This document shows, piece by piece, positions 31,204 through 39,141 of a DNA stretch of 44,544 nt. Position 1 is the first letter of the stretch. Each line of letters starts with the position of its first letter. A program made the translations under genes and the position numbers. This DNA is from Chthoniobacterales bacterium (GTDB taxonomy: Bacteria; Verrucomicrobiota; Verrucomicrobiia; Chthoniobacterales; UBA10450). The stretch is from contig JAICWQ010000005.1 of NCBI GenBank assembly GCA_025934755.1, positions 1-44,544 of the forward strand, given 5' to 3'. The notes under the pieces were generated by a model. That model was not told the origin of the DNA. It saw only the letters and a program-made list of their open reading frames with translations, and made no database searches.

Positions 31204-33015
31204 CTAAGCGGCCCGGTTGGCTGCCCGTTTGCGGGCGGTTGCGTCAAGAATATGCTTCCGAAGCCGCAATGATTTTGGGGTCGCTTCGACGTACTCGTCG
31301 ACGTCGATGTACTCCAGCGCGCGTTCAACGCTCATCCGCAAAGGCGTTTCCAATTGAATCCCCTTGCCTTCTCCCTGGCTGCGCATGTTGGTCAGATGTT
31401 TTGCTTTGCACGGGTTCACCGGCAAGTCGTCGGGGCGCGCATTTTCGCCCACGATCATCCCTTCGTAGACGTCTTCCTGCGGCCCGATAAACAAACGGCC
31501 GCGTTCCTGAATGCTGTTGAGTGCGTAAGCGGTGCTGATGCCGCCTTCCATGGAAACGAGAACCCCGCGACCGCGATTGGCGAGCTCGCCCTTGAACGGG
31601 GCGTATTCCCGGAACAGATGGCTCATCAAGCCTTCGCCGCGGGTCAGGTTGATTAAATCTGTCTCCAAACCAATCAGCCCTCGGGTGGGAATAATCGCCT
31701 CAATCGAAACGCGAGCACCGTGGTGATGAACCCCGGTAACGTCGGCTTTGCGATTGGCTAGAGATTGCAAAACGTCGCCCAGGCTATCCTTCGGCAGATC
31801 GACGTAGAGATTTTCAAGGGGCTCAAGCAGGTTGCCCAAATCATCCCGATGGAAGATGACTTCCGGGCGCGAAACCATCATCTCGTAGCCTTCGCGCCGC
31901 ATCTGCTCGACCAGGATGGCAATTTGCATTTCTCCACGAGCGTGAATTTCGAAAGCACCCGCGGTATCGGTATCATTGACCTGTAACGACACGTTTGCGC
32001 GCGTCTCCCGCTGCAAGCGGTCCTTCAAATGGCGCGCCGTAACAAATTTGCCTTCGCGACCGGCGAATGGAGAATCGTTTACCAAAATCCGCATCCGAAT
32101 CGTCGGCGGATCGATATCGACAAAGGAGAGCGGTTTCCGCTCTTCCGAATCGGTCAAAGTTTCGCCAATGCGAATTTCTTCGAAAGCAGTAAGCCCGATG
32201 ATATCGCCGGCCGACGCCTCTTTGATCTGAACCTGTTCGAGGCCGGAATAGGTAAAAATCGCGGTGACGGTCGCGCGCTCCGGCGCGCCATCATGATGAA
32301 GGCAAACTAGAGAATCTCCGACGCGAACCTGGCCGCTGACAATTCGTCCCAGGGCGATTCGCCCGAGGTAATCGCTGTAATCGAGATTCGAAACGAGCAT
32401 TTGAAAGAAGGGATCGTTTGAGATCTCGGGAGCGGGGACCGATTCGACAATAGTTTCAAAGAGGGGCGTCATGTTCTCGCTCTTATCGGTCAAGTTTCGT
32501 TTGGCAAAACCTTCCTTCGCGCTGGCATAGACAATCGGAAAATCGAGCTGCTCGTTAGTGGCCTTTAGTTCGACAAAGAGATCGAACACCAGATCGAGAA
32601 CTTCGTGCGGGCGGGCGTGCTCCCGGTCAATCTTGTTAATGACGACGATCGGTTTGAGATGGTTTTCGAAGGCCTTGCGGAGGACGAATCGGGTCTGCGC
32701 TTGGGGCCCGTCGTGAGCGTCGACCACCAGCAAAACGCCGTCGACCATCTTCATGATGCGCTCTACTTCGCCTCCGAAATCGGCATGACCTGGAGTGTCG
32801 ACGATATTGATGCGATATCCGTTCCATTGGAATGCGGCGTTCTTCGCCCGGATGGTGATACCTTTTTCGCGTTCGAGGTCCATCGAATCCATCACTCTCT
32901 CGTCAACCTTTTGGTTCTCCCGAAACGTGCCCGACTGACGCAGGAGCTGGTCAACCAGGGTTGTCTTACCGTGGTCGACGTGCGCGATTATAGCGATATT
33001 GCGGATTTTTTGCAT
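31204..33015 (-). CDS. typA: Ribosome-associated GTPase TypA/BipA
   Basis: 603 aa translational GTPase of the EF-G class. G1 AHVDHGKTTLVDQLLRQSG, switch I EREKGITIRAKNAA, G3 IVDTPGHADFGGEVE and G4 VVINKIDREHARP are intact. The C-terminal part has the BipA-specific stretch RTRGLIGLETDLIN-like (IIPTRGLIGLETDLINLTRG) and ALEYIDVDEYVEATPKSLRLRK. It binds 70S ribosomes and helps 50S assembly and stress adaptation. Length is standard. Start ATG 33015 directly precedes the G domain. Confidence 0.96.
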   Translation of the reverse strand: MQKIRNIAIIAHVDHGKTTLVDQLLRQSGTFRENQKVDERVMDSMDLEREKGITIRAKNAAFQWNGYRINIVDTPGHADFGGEVERIMKMVDGVLLVVDAHDGPQAQTRFVLRKAFENHLKPIVVINKIDREHARPHEVLDLVFDLFVELKATNEQLDFPIVYASAKEGFAKRNLTDKSENMTPLFETIVESVPAPEISNDPFFQMLVSNLDYSDYLGRIALGRIVSGQVRVGDSLVCLHHDGAPERATVTAIFTYSGLEQVQIKEASAGDIIGLTAFEEIRIGETLTDSEERKPLSFVDIDPPTIRMRILVNDSPFAGREGKFVTARHLKDRLQRETRANVSLQVNDTDTAGAFEIHARGEMQIAILVEQMRREGYEMMVSRPEVIFHRDDLGNLLEPLENLYVDLPKDSLGDVLQSLANRKADVTGVHHHGARVSIEAIIPTRGLIGLETDLINLTRGEGLMSHLFREYAPFKGELANRGRGVLVSMEGGISTAYALNSIQERGRLFIGPQEDVYEGMIVGENARPDDLPVNPCKAKHLTNMRSQGEGKGIQLETPLRMSVERALEYIDVDEYVEATPKSLRLRKHILDATARKRAANRAA

Positions 33016-33120
33016 GGATCAGTCCTGTGGGGGCCAAAGGAAGCGCGGAATATGCCGCGTACGGCGCAGAAATCAACCCTTGAGCCGGAACAGGTGCGGC
33101 CTTGGGAGTTAGGCGCAAAA

Positions 33121-33156
33121 GCAAAATGGGCGGGACAGCTTCCTGTCCCGCCCATT
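33121..33156 (-). terminator. Rho-independent terminator of the beta-propeller gene
   Basis: A perfect 14-bp stem AATGGGCGGGACAG / CTGTCCCGCCCATT (33125-33138 and 33143-33156) with a four-base loop, followed on the minus strand by TTTTGCTTTTGC. It begins about 20 bp past the stop codon of the minus-strand gene at 33176, so it fits as its terminator. Confidence 0.85.
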
Positions 33157-33175
33157 CGTAATTAACCGTTAGCCC

Positions 33176-36100
33176 TTAGTAGAGAGGCAGTGTCCAGACG
33201 CTGAGGCCGTGGGTCGCCGCGTATAGCACGCGCGCGTTCGGATTGATCGACAGATGCGGTACTTCGACGATCGGCATTCCGATTCCCGCGATGTCCCATT
33301 GTTGGGTGCCGGCCTTCATTCGGAACACAGCAAAGTCCGAACTGGTGTACAAGTCTCCGGTCAGCGGATCAAACACCACCGAGGTCAGCGGAATATCCGG
33401 CAGATTGAAGGAGATGTTTGTAAACGTAGCCGTGCCAGCACCGCTCCAGCTCACGCTGAATACGTGCCCGGGCTGACTTGGCGTAGACGCGCTATACCCC
33501 GAGTAAGTTACCCATGCATGGAAAGTATTGACTGGATCGACTGCGACTCCGGTTACGACGCGTGAAGGATCAGGCGTAGTGCCAGGGACATTATGTGGAT
33601 CCAAGCGGTTCCAGGTAACGCTGGCCGCCGGACCGTCCACGTTCGTGCTGATGAATAAACGAGCACCGGTTGTGCCGGCCCAAGCGACGTTGGTGTTGCT
33701 GGTCGTTCGCTCAATTACGTTGACGTCTCCGCCCGTGCGGTCGGCGCCATAGAACGTGCCGATCAAGGATCCCGAGGTGTTAGAACCAGCCGGGCCGCCC
33801 AGACGGACAAAGTCGCCGCATCCGGGTTGAGCCGCTGAGGTTGTGAACTCAGGACAATTCGCTTCGAGGAACGCCTGATTTCCGCCCCAATCCTGGGTTC
33901 GCCAGACACCGAAGGAACCTTCGAAGATGGTGCCGGCTGCGCCAGGGTTCGGATCAGCAATGATTGGAGGATAAAACAGCGCGCCTTCGGGACTGTTTTC
34001 CATTGGTGAGCCGATAATTACCCACTTAGTCGGGTCTCCGTTCTGGAAGTTGGCGTCATGGGCTTGGCCGGTGAACGTATTGAAACGCAGGAACGAATTG
34101 TTCCGGTTGAATCCGGTCTGGCCGCCATCGCCATAGATTTCCTGGTTCCAGGTAGACGAACCGAACGTTTGATACGTTCCGTTGTCCTGCGTTCCACCCT
34201 GAACGTTGAACTGGTTTTGGTAGGAAAACGACACGCTGTTAAACTGCAGGGTGGAAAGCCCCGCGTTCATACCAGTGAAGATGGTAGTGGGGACACCGCA
34301 TACCGTCGGAGCAGGACACGGAGGCGATCCCAAGAGCAAGGCGCACTGAGAGGCGTTGCCCGTCCCTGCTGGATAGGTGCGCGATCCGCACTGGCCCGAG
34401 ATATCGCTCAGGGTGCCACTGGATCTGACAATTCCGCCGTCCGAACCTTCAAAGAAGAGGAACGGGCTTCCAGGAACCGTGAGGAGGGCGTGCTGGTCGG
34501 GATGGATCCCGTTCGGTGCGATTGCATTCGGCTGACAGCATGTTCCAGCGGGAGTGCCGTTATTTTGCGCATCCCAGGTTGCGTCAGACCAGAAGACGCC
34601 GTTGCCGGCATCGGTCGCGAAGACAACGCCGCGGCAATCAGAGCCGTGGCCGCACTCGTTGTAAGTAAAGGAACCAGCGACATAAACGATGTCGGGGAAT
34701 CCAGGTGGCGTGTAGATAACGTTGTCATACCAACATTGACCTGTGCAGTAATCGTCGATCGCCTCGTAGGTTTGAAGCGCATTCAGGTCGGTGAAGGTGG
34801 CGGCAGTATTGACATTGTCGCTGCGGAAGACATGCGCAACTGTGCCGCCTTGAGCTGTACCGACATCGCCGCAGCCGGCATACATACGGGTAACGCCGGC
34901 GGCCAGGGGAGGGCCACTCGTGACATCGAATGCGCAACGAGCAACGTTGATCGCATTGGTCGAAGGCGTCTTAATCTGAGTCCAGGTACTGCCGGCATCC
35001 AACGAACGATAGATGCCGCCGCTGGGGGTCGCCGCACCGGGGAAGGCCGCTGCGTAAACAATATTGTGATTGTTAGGATCAAGCTCGACCTCGGTCACAC
35101 CGCGGATCGAAGCCTGCGGATCGCCACCGACGCAGGAGGCCGGGCAGTTGTTACCGCCGTCCCAAATAAAGGTGAAGGTATTGCCGCCGTCGGTTGATTT
35201 AAACAATCCGAACGGAGGACGCGGAACCGGGGGATTCGAGGTCGGACCGCCATAAGTCTCATCGATACCGCGCACACTACGAGCCGAGGAAACGTAAAGG
35301 ACGTTCAGGTTCGTTGGATCGACTACAATGTCGCTGACCGCGCGGCCGAAAAACGCGTTACCGGTGTAGGTACCGTTGCTGCCGCTTCCATTCGAAAACG
35401 TGGTAATCGGGCCGATTTGAGCATTCAAAATTTGCCAGGTGTTACCGCCGTCGGTCGATTTCATAATGCCCAACCCTGCTTCGGAGTCGGCCGAGGCATT
35501 CGGTTCACCCGTGCCTACGTAAAGAATCCCGTTCGCGGTTGCGTTATCGACAAATGTCAATGCGCCAATCGCGTTGCTCATGACGTTCAACCCAGTCAGG
35601 AACTGCCAACTCGGGCTGGCCGCCAAAGCGTTTGTCGTCCTCCAGACACCGCCGCCTGCGGCGCCAATCCAAACCCGGCAAAACGCCGGAGTGCATGCGT
35701 TATGCGTATCGAGCGCCATAGCCGTGATTCGGCCGGATTGAGTGGACTGCGAACCGGTGAAAGTCAGAATATTCGGGTCGATTGCCGTGCTCGGGCCGAT
35801 CAATGACCAGGAGTTAAATCGAGGAGCCTCTGGCTTCCCCTTCTTATTTTTCGCCGTAACCTTGCCGGTCCCACTGGTGCCGGTCGGCTGATTACTCGCC
35901 GAGGAGGCCTGGAACCGCCGCCAACTGACTACGCTGTTCAGCTGTTGGCTGAACGGAGTCTCAGTGAAAGGAAAAGCGCGCATAGCCGCTTGTTCCTCGG
36001 CTGCGGTGGCCGGACTTTGGAAGGAACCATCCTTGTCGGATTTTTCGCTTCCGGAGCCAGCGACGCTGTCCTTCAGAGAGGACTTGACCTTGGCTGTGCC

Positions 36101-36226
36101 GACGTCATGGGTTGCCAGCACGTTTGTTGACGTCGCAACAAACGCGAGTGCCGCTGCTGCGGCAAAGAATGCACAACCGGCGCCGACGCGCAGGTACGTG
36201 AAGATACGACTGGTATTAGTTTTCAT
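33176..36226 (-). CDS. Large secreted beta-propeller protein with BNR/Asp-box-like repeats
   Basis: 1016 aa from ATG 36226 (the track start adds 22 residues). A signal peptide (LRVGAGCAFFAAAAALAFVA) is followed by a Ser/Lys/Gly-rich linker to about residue 150, then WSLIGPSTAIDPNILTFTGS and a long series of propeller blades. Asp-box-like units recur: MKSTDGGNTWQIL, FKSTDGGNTFTFIWDGG, YRSLDAGSTWTQI. The fold resembles sortilin/Vps10, photosystem assembly factor or xyloglucanase propellers, but I see no catalytic motif. Cysteines occur in clusters (CVGG, CGHGSDC, CTGQCW), fitting an extracytoplasmic place. No C-terminal sorting tag is evident; it ends LSVWTLPLY. Function unknown. Confidence 0.85.
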   Translation of the reverse strand: MKTNTSRIFTYLRVGAGCAFFAAAAALAFVATSTNVLATHDVGTAKVKSSLKDSVAGSGSEKSDKDGSFQSPATAAEEQAAMRAFPFTETPFSQQLNSVVSWRRFQASSASNQPTGTSGTGKVTAKNKKGKPEAPRFNSWSLIGPSTAIDPNILTFTGSQSTQSGRITAMALDTHNACTPAFCRVWIGAAGGGVWRTTNALAASPSWQFLTGLNVMSNAIGALTFVDNATANGILYVGTGEPNASADSEAGLGIMKSTDGGNTWQILNAQIGPITTFSNGSGSNGTYTGNAFFGRAVSDIVVDPTNLNVLYVSSARSVRGIDETYGGPTSNPPVPRPPFGLFKSTDGGNTFTFIWDGGNNCPASCVGGDPQASIRGVTEVELDPNNHNIVYAAAFPGAATPSGGIYRSLDAGSTWTQIKTPSTNAINVARCAFDVTSGPPLAAGVTRMYAGCGDVGTAQGGTVAHVFRSDNVNTAATFTDLNALQTYEAIDDYCTGQCWYDNVIYTPPGFPDIVYVAGSFTYNECGHGSDCRGVVFATDAGNGVFWSDATWDAQNNGTPAGTCCQPNAIAPNGIHPDQHALLTVPGSPFLFFEGSDGGIVRSSGTLSDISGQCGSRTYPAGTGNASQCALLLGSPPCPAPTVCGVPTTIFTGMNAGLSTLQFNSVSFSYQNQFNVQGGTQDNGTYQTFGSSTWNQEIYGDGGQTGFNRNNSFLRFNTFTGQAHDANFQNGDPTKWVIIGSPMENSPEGALFYPPIIADPNPGAAGTIFEGSFGVWRTQDWGGNQAFLEANCPEFTTSAAQPGCGDFVRLGGPAGSNTSGSLIGTFYGADRTGGDVNVIERTTSNTNVAWAGTTGARLFISTNVDGPAASVTWNRLDPHNVPGTTPDPSRVVTGVAVDPVNTFHAWVTYSGYSASTPSQPGHVFSVSWSGAGTATFTNISFNLPDIPLTSVVFDPLTGDLYTSSDFAVFRMKAGTQQWDIAGIGMPIVEVPHLSINPNARVLYAATHGLSVWTLPLY

Positions 36227-36532
36227 GGATTGGGTTAGAGCAGGGGTTTGGTTAATGGCCTGAAGGCTGCCGACTTTGGCATGGGTGGTCAAGAAATTAT
36301 TTTACGCTCAAAAAAAAATAATTGGAACCCCCTCAGAACGAGGACTCAACAACTGAGAAAAAAACCGGGAATCGACAACTTAAAAACACGAAAACCGTAA
36401 AATTGCAAAAAAAGACGGCTGTGAGTTCCGGAATCGATATTCTGTTTCCTAAACTGCCAGATCGGGATAAATGACAATTTTGTAATCTCCCTAGCCATCG
36501 ATTTTTAGCCGCGATTTAATGTTCAGAATTGC
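36227..36532. other. AT-rich intergenic region upstream of the beta-propeller gene
   Basis: About 300 bp with no gene. It is much richer in A/T than the rest of the window and carries several phased A-tracts on the plus strand (AAAAAAAAATAATT, GAAAAAAAACC, GCAAAAAAAG), which may bend the DNA. It must hold the promoter of the minus-strand propeller gene; I cannot fix a single -35/-10 pair with confidence. Confidence 0.6.
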
Positions 36533-36577
36533 CCAAAAAAGAAAGCCCCTTGAACGGAAAATCCGCTCAAGGGGCTT
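36533..36577 (-). terminator. Rho-independent terminator of the small secreted protein gene
   Basis: Eleven-bp perfect stem AAGCCCCTTGA (36543-36553) / TCAAGGGGCTT (36567-36577) with an inner CGGA/TCCG pair, followed on the minus strand by a T-rich tail (TTCTTTTTT). It lies 46 bp past the stop of the gene at 36624. Confidence 0.88.
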
Positions 36578-36623
36578 AACTTTCTGATGAGGGCTCGCGC
36601 CCTCTGAACCCACCCGACTACGA

Positions 36624-36830
36624 TCAGCAGGGACGGTAGTGCCCGTGGATCCAGTAATGACGATGCCGGCTCCAATGCCCTGGGACCCAGCACCAATAAG
36701 CCCCGCGGGCCCAGTAGCGCGGCCCATAGGTGTAATACGGACGATCGCCCACCTCGACGTTCAGCGAGATTGCATTTGCAAAACCGCTCATCGAAAGCAT
36801 TGCAATTAAAAGTAGTATCAGTTTCTTCAT
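36624..36830 (-). CDS. Small secreted YxWxPGHW-motif protein
   Basis: 68 aa. A clear signal peptide (MKKLILLLIAMLSMSGFANA) precedes a mature peptide of about 48 residues very rich in Tyr, Trp, His and Arg: RPYYTYGPRYWARGAYWCW, VPGHWSRHRHYWIHGHY. This is the YxWxPGxW type of repeat seen in small exported proteins of Proteobacteria and Verrucomicrobia, whose function is unknown; the His/Trp-rich surface could bind metal or cell wall. A good Shine-Dalgarno (AGGAG, 6-7 bp before ATG) and its own terminator show that it is a real, separately expressed gene. Confidence 0.85.
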   Translation of the reverse strand: MKKLILLLIAMLSMSGFANAISLNVEVGDRPYYTYGPRYWARGAYWCWVPGHWSRHRHYWIHGHYRPC

Positions 36831-36902
36831 AAGATTCTCCTGCGTATTTTCTTAGACGGGGCCGAGCCTGCTTTATTTAATGGTCGCAGGGCAAGCAAAA
36901 TG

Positions 36903-38753
36903 TCAGGCCAAAACTGGCTCGGTTGCCGCCGGTTCAACCCATTTCCCATGCTCGCGAATCAAATCCTTCAATTGGTCGACCGCCTCGGCTTCGGGAATAT
37001 TGAACTTCACCGCGGTTTTCCCCACATAAAGGTTTACCTTTCCGGGAGCGCCCCCCACATATCCAAAGTCGGCGTCAGCCATCTCGCCCGGGCCATTCAC
37101 GATGCAGCCCATGATCGCAATTTTCACTCCCTTGAGATGCGAAGTGGCGGCTTTGATTTTCGCCGTGGTCGTTTGGAGATTGAATAATGTCCGGCCACAG
37201 GAGGGACATGCGACGTAGTCTGTCTTGAAAATCCGCGAGCCGGCGGCCTGCAAAATATTGTAGCTCAGGCGCAATGACTGCCCGGGCGCTTCTTCCCCCT
37301 GGACCAAAATCGCGTCGCCGATTCCGTCGCATAACGGGGATCCGATATTGGTGGCGGCAATCAGCAACGTCTCCAGAAAATCCGATTCTTCTTGTTTCCG
37401 TTTTCCGATTTCTGCTTTCCGGTTTACCAATTGATCCTTCAAAAGAATCGGGTGACGATTATCCAAGGTCGCGGCCAGCAAACGAAACGCCGCGATTACC
37501 GGAAGATCAACGTCGTCCCGCACGGTCACTAACTGTGCGGTCCGTTCGGAATTGATTTTGGAAATAGCCGTACTGTCGCGAGGGTCCACTTCAATGACCG
37601 CGGCATCCTCGTAAACAATCTCGGGTTTGTAATCGCCCATCTTATCGATCTTATGGGCGACTTTGTTGTAATTCGTCTTTGGCACGACGACCCGAATCAG
37701 CTCTTCGCCGCCGGCGCCGATCTGTTGTAGCGGAGCTGTGTCAGCGCCGTCTGCCTGGATTCGGCCCTCACAGACCGCCGTTACAGAAATTCTTTCCGTC
37801 GCACGGCGCTGATACGAAAACGGGTCGAAGGAAAGTTGAGAATTGATGGTTGAGAGTTGAGGGTCCGATCGCTTGTCGATCAGTGCGACCAACGCCCTCG
37901 CCACCGGAATTTCGTGCGGGCTGTCTTCGGTGAGCGAAACTCGAATCGTGTCGCCAATTCCATCGGCTAAGAGCGATCCAATTCCAATCGCGCTCTTGAT
38001 CCGCGCGTCTTCGCCTTCGCCGGCTTCGGTCACGCCCAGGTGGACGGGATAATTCCAATCCGGGCCAAGCTCGTTTAATCGCGCGACCAATAATCGATAA
38101 GCCGCAATCATGATTTTTGGATTGCTCGCCTTCATCGAAAACACGAGCGCGTGGTAATCGAGGTCGCGGGCAATCCGGGCGAACTCGAGCGCGCTTTCCA
38201 CCATCCCCAAGGGTGTGTCGCCGTATCTATTTAGAATACGATCGCTCAGCGAGCCGTGGTTGGTCCCGATTCGCATGGCGACATTGCGTTGTTTACAAAG
38301 GGCCACCAGTGGCGTGAAACGTTCCCGGATCCGATTCAGTTCCCCCGCGTACTGTTCCTCGGTGTATTCACGGATCACAAACTTCTTGGAATCGGCATAG
38401 TTGCCCGGATTGATCCGCACTTTGTCGACCCACCTGGCCGCTTCCATGGCCGCGTCCGGTTTAAAATGGATGTCGGCCACGATCGGAACGTTGCATCCCC
38501 GGGCCCGCAGACCCTTCACAATGTTCTCCAGGTTCCGCGAATCTTTCACCGTCGGGGCGGTGATGCGGACGATTTCGCAACCGACATTCGCCAGCTCGAT
38601 CGTCTGCTGAATCGACGCCTCAGTGTCCATCGTATCGCAGGTGATCATCGATTGGAGGCGAATCGGATTGTTCCCACCAATTCCGACTTTTCCCACCCGC
38701 ACTTCACGGGTCGGACGTCGACGGTACTGCAACGGGTTTTCGCAATAGCGCAT
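36903..38753 (-). CDS. ispG: 4-hydroxy-3-methylbut-2-enyl diphosphate synthase, large type
   Basis: 616 aa [4Fe-4S] enzyme of the MEP isoprenoid pathway. The TIM-barrel domain has RLQSMITCDTMDTEASIQQ and VADIHFKPDAAMEAARWVDK; the cluster-binding domain has the cysteines in VACPSCGRTLFNLQTT and IAIMGCIVNGPGEMADAD. The extra middle domain (about residues 290-480) marks the plant/Chlamydia/Bacteroidetes-type three-domain enzyme rather than the ~370-residue E. coli type. Two short heptamer-repeat insertions lie inside that middle domain (STINSQLS and NRKAEIGKRKQEE), in frame. The UPF0145 gene ends 3 bp upstream of the start, so both share a transcript with rseP, dxr and cdsA. Confidence 0.95.
   Translation of the reverse strand: MRYCENPLQYRRRPTREVRVGKVGIGGNNPIRLQSMITCDTMDTEASIQQTIELANVGCEIVRITAPTVKDSRNLENIVKGLRARGCNVPIVADIHFKPDAAMEAARWVDKVRINPGNYADSKKFVIREYTEEQYAGELNRIRERFTPLVALCKQRNVAMRIGTNHGSLSDRILNRYGDTPLGMVESALEFARIARDLDYHALVFSMKASNPKIMIAAYRLLVARLNELGPDWNYPVHLGVTEAGEGEDARIKSAIGIGSLLADGIGDTIRVSLTEDSPHEIPVARALVALIDKRSDPQLSTINSQLSFDPFSYQRRATERISVTAVCEGRIQADGADTAPLQQIGAGGEELIRVVVPKTNYNKVAHKIDKMGDYKPEIVYEDAAVIEVDPRDSTAISKINSERTAQLVTVRDDVDLPVIAAFRLLAATLDNRHPILLKDQLVNRKAEIGKRKQEESDFLETLLIAATNIGSPLCDGIGDAILVQGEEAPGQSLRLSYNILQAAGSRIFKTDYVACPSCGRTLFNLQTTTAKIKAATSHLKGVKIAIMGCIVNGPGEMADADFGYVGGAPGKVNLYVGKTAVKFNIPEAEAVDQLKDLIREHGKWVEPAATEPVLA
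37392..37426. repeat. Heptanucleotide tandem repeat inside ispG (first)
   Basis: Five consecutive 7-bp units on the plus strand: TTGTTTC, CGTTTTC, CGATTTC, TGCTTTC, CGGTTTA. On the coding strand they give the Lys/Arg/Glu-rich stretch NRKAEIGKRKQE inside the accessory domain. Confidence 0.65.
37835..37862. repeat. Heptanucleotide tandem repeat inside ispG (second)
   Basis: Four consecutive 7-bp units on the plus strand: GTTGAGA, ATTGATG, GTTGAGA, GTTGAGG. On the coding strand they encode PQLSTINSQLS, a stretch that does not look like conserved IspG sequence. Confidence 0.7.
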
Positions 38754-38756
38754 TCG

Positions 38757-39080
38757 TTAGGCCTGGACAGGCTCGACCAAGACGGCCGTGCCGTAGCATA
38801 AAACTTCCGTTACGCCCTGCATGATCTCGGTTGCGTCGTAACGCAAGCCAATGATCGCATTCGCGCCCAGGTCGCGGGCATGCTCCAAACAAAGCTCGAG
38901 GGCATGTTGCCGTGTCTTCTCACAGAGATCGGTCAAGATCGTGATATTGCCGCCGACCAGAGTCTGCAGTCCGGCGCCAATCGTTCCGAAGATCGAACGC
39001 GAGCGCACAATGATCCCCCTCACCACGCCGAAGGTTTTCACAACGCGATAACCGGGCAGCTCAAACGCCGTCGTAGTCAT
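38757..39080 (-). CDS. UPF0145 (YbjQ-like) protein
   Basis: 107 aa from ATG 39080 (or 39092). The family pattern is [20 protein letters not shown], a middle helix [20 protein letters not shown] and [21 protein letters not shown]. YbjQ proteins form small pentameric rings; older annotation calls the domain heavy-metal-binding, but the role is unsettled. It lies between rseP and ispG, 61 bp after the former and 3 bp before the latter, so it is co-transcribed with the isoprenoid genes. Confidence 0.87.
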   Translation of the reverse strand: MTTTAFELPGYRVVKTFGVVRGIIVRSRSIFGTIGAGLQTLVGGNITILTDLCEKTRQHALELCLEHARDLGANAIIGLRYDATEIMQGVTEVLCYGTAVLVEPVQA

Positions 39081-39141
39081 GGACGGATTCATAATAATAA
39101 CAAAGTTTACGGCGCGGGAACCGCCGCGCAATCACAAGGCG

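Noticed and set aside
34058-35197. Plus-strand ORF of 379 aa antisense to the propeller gene
   Set aside because: Composition is Arg/Gly/Ala-rich with no motif or membrane pattern; it lies wholly inside a well supported gene on the other strand.
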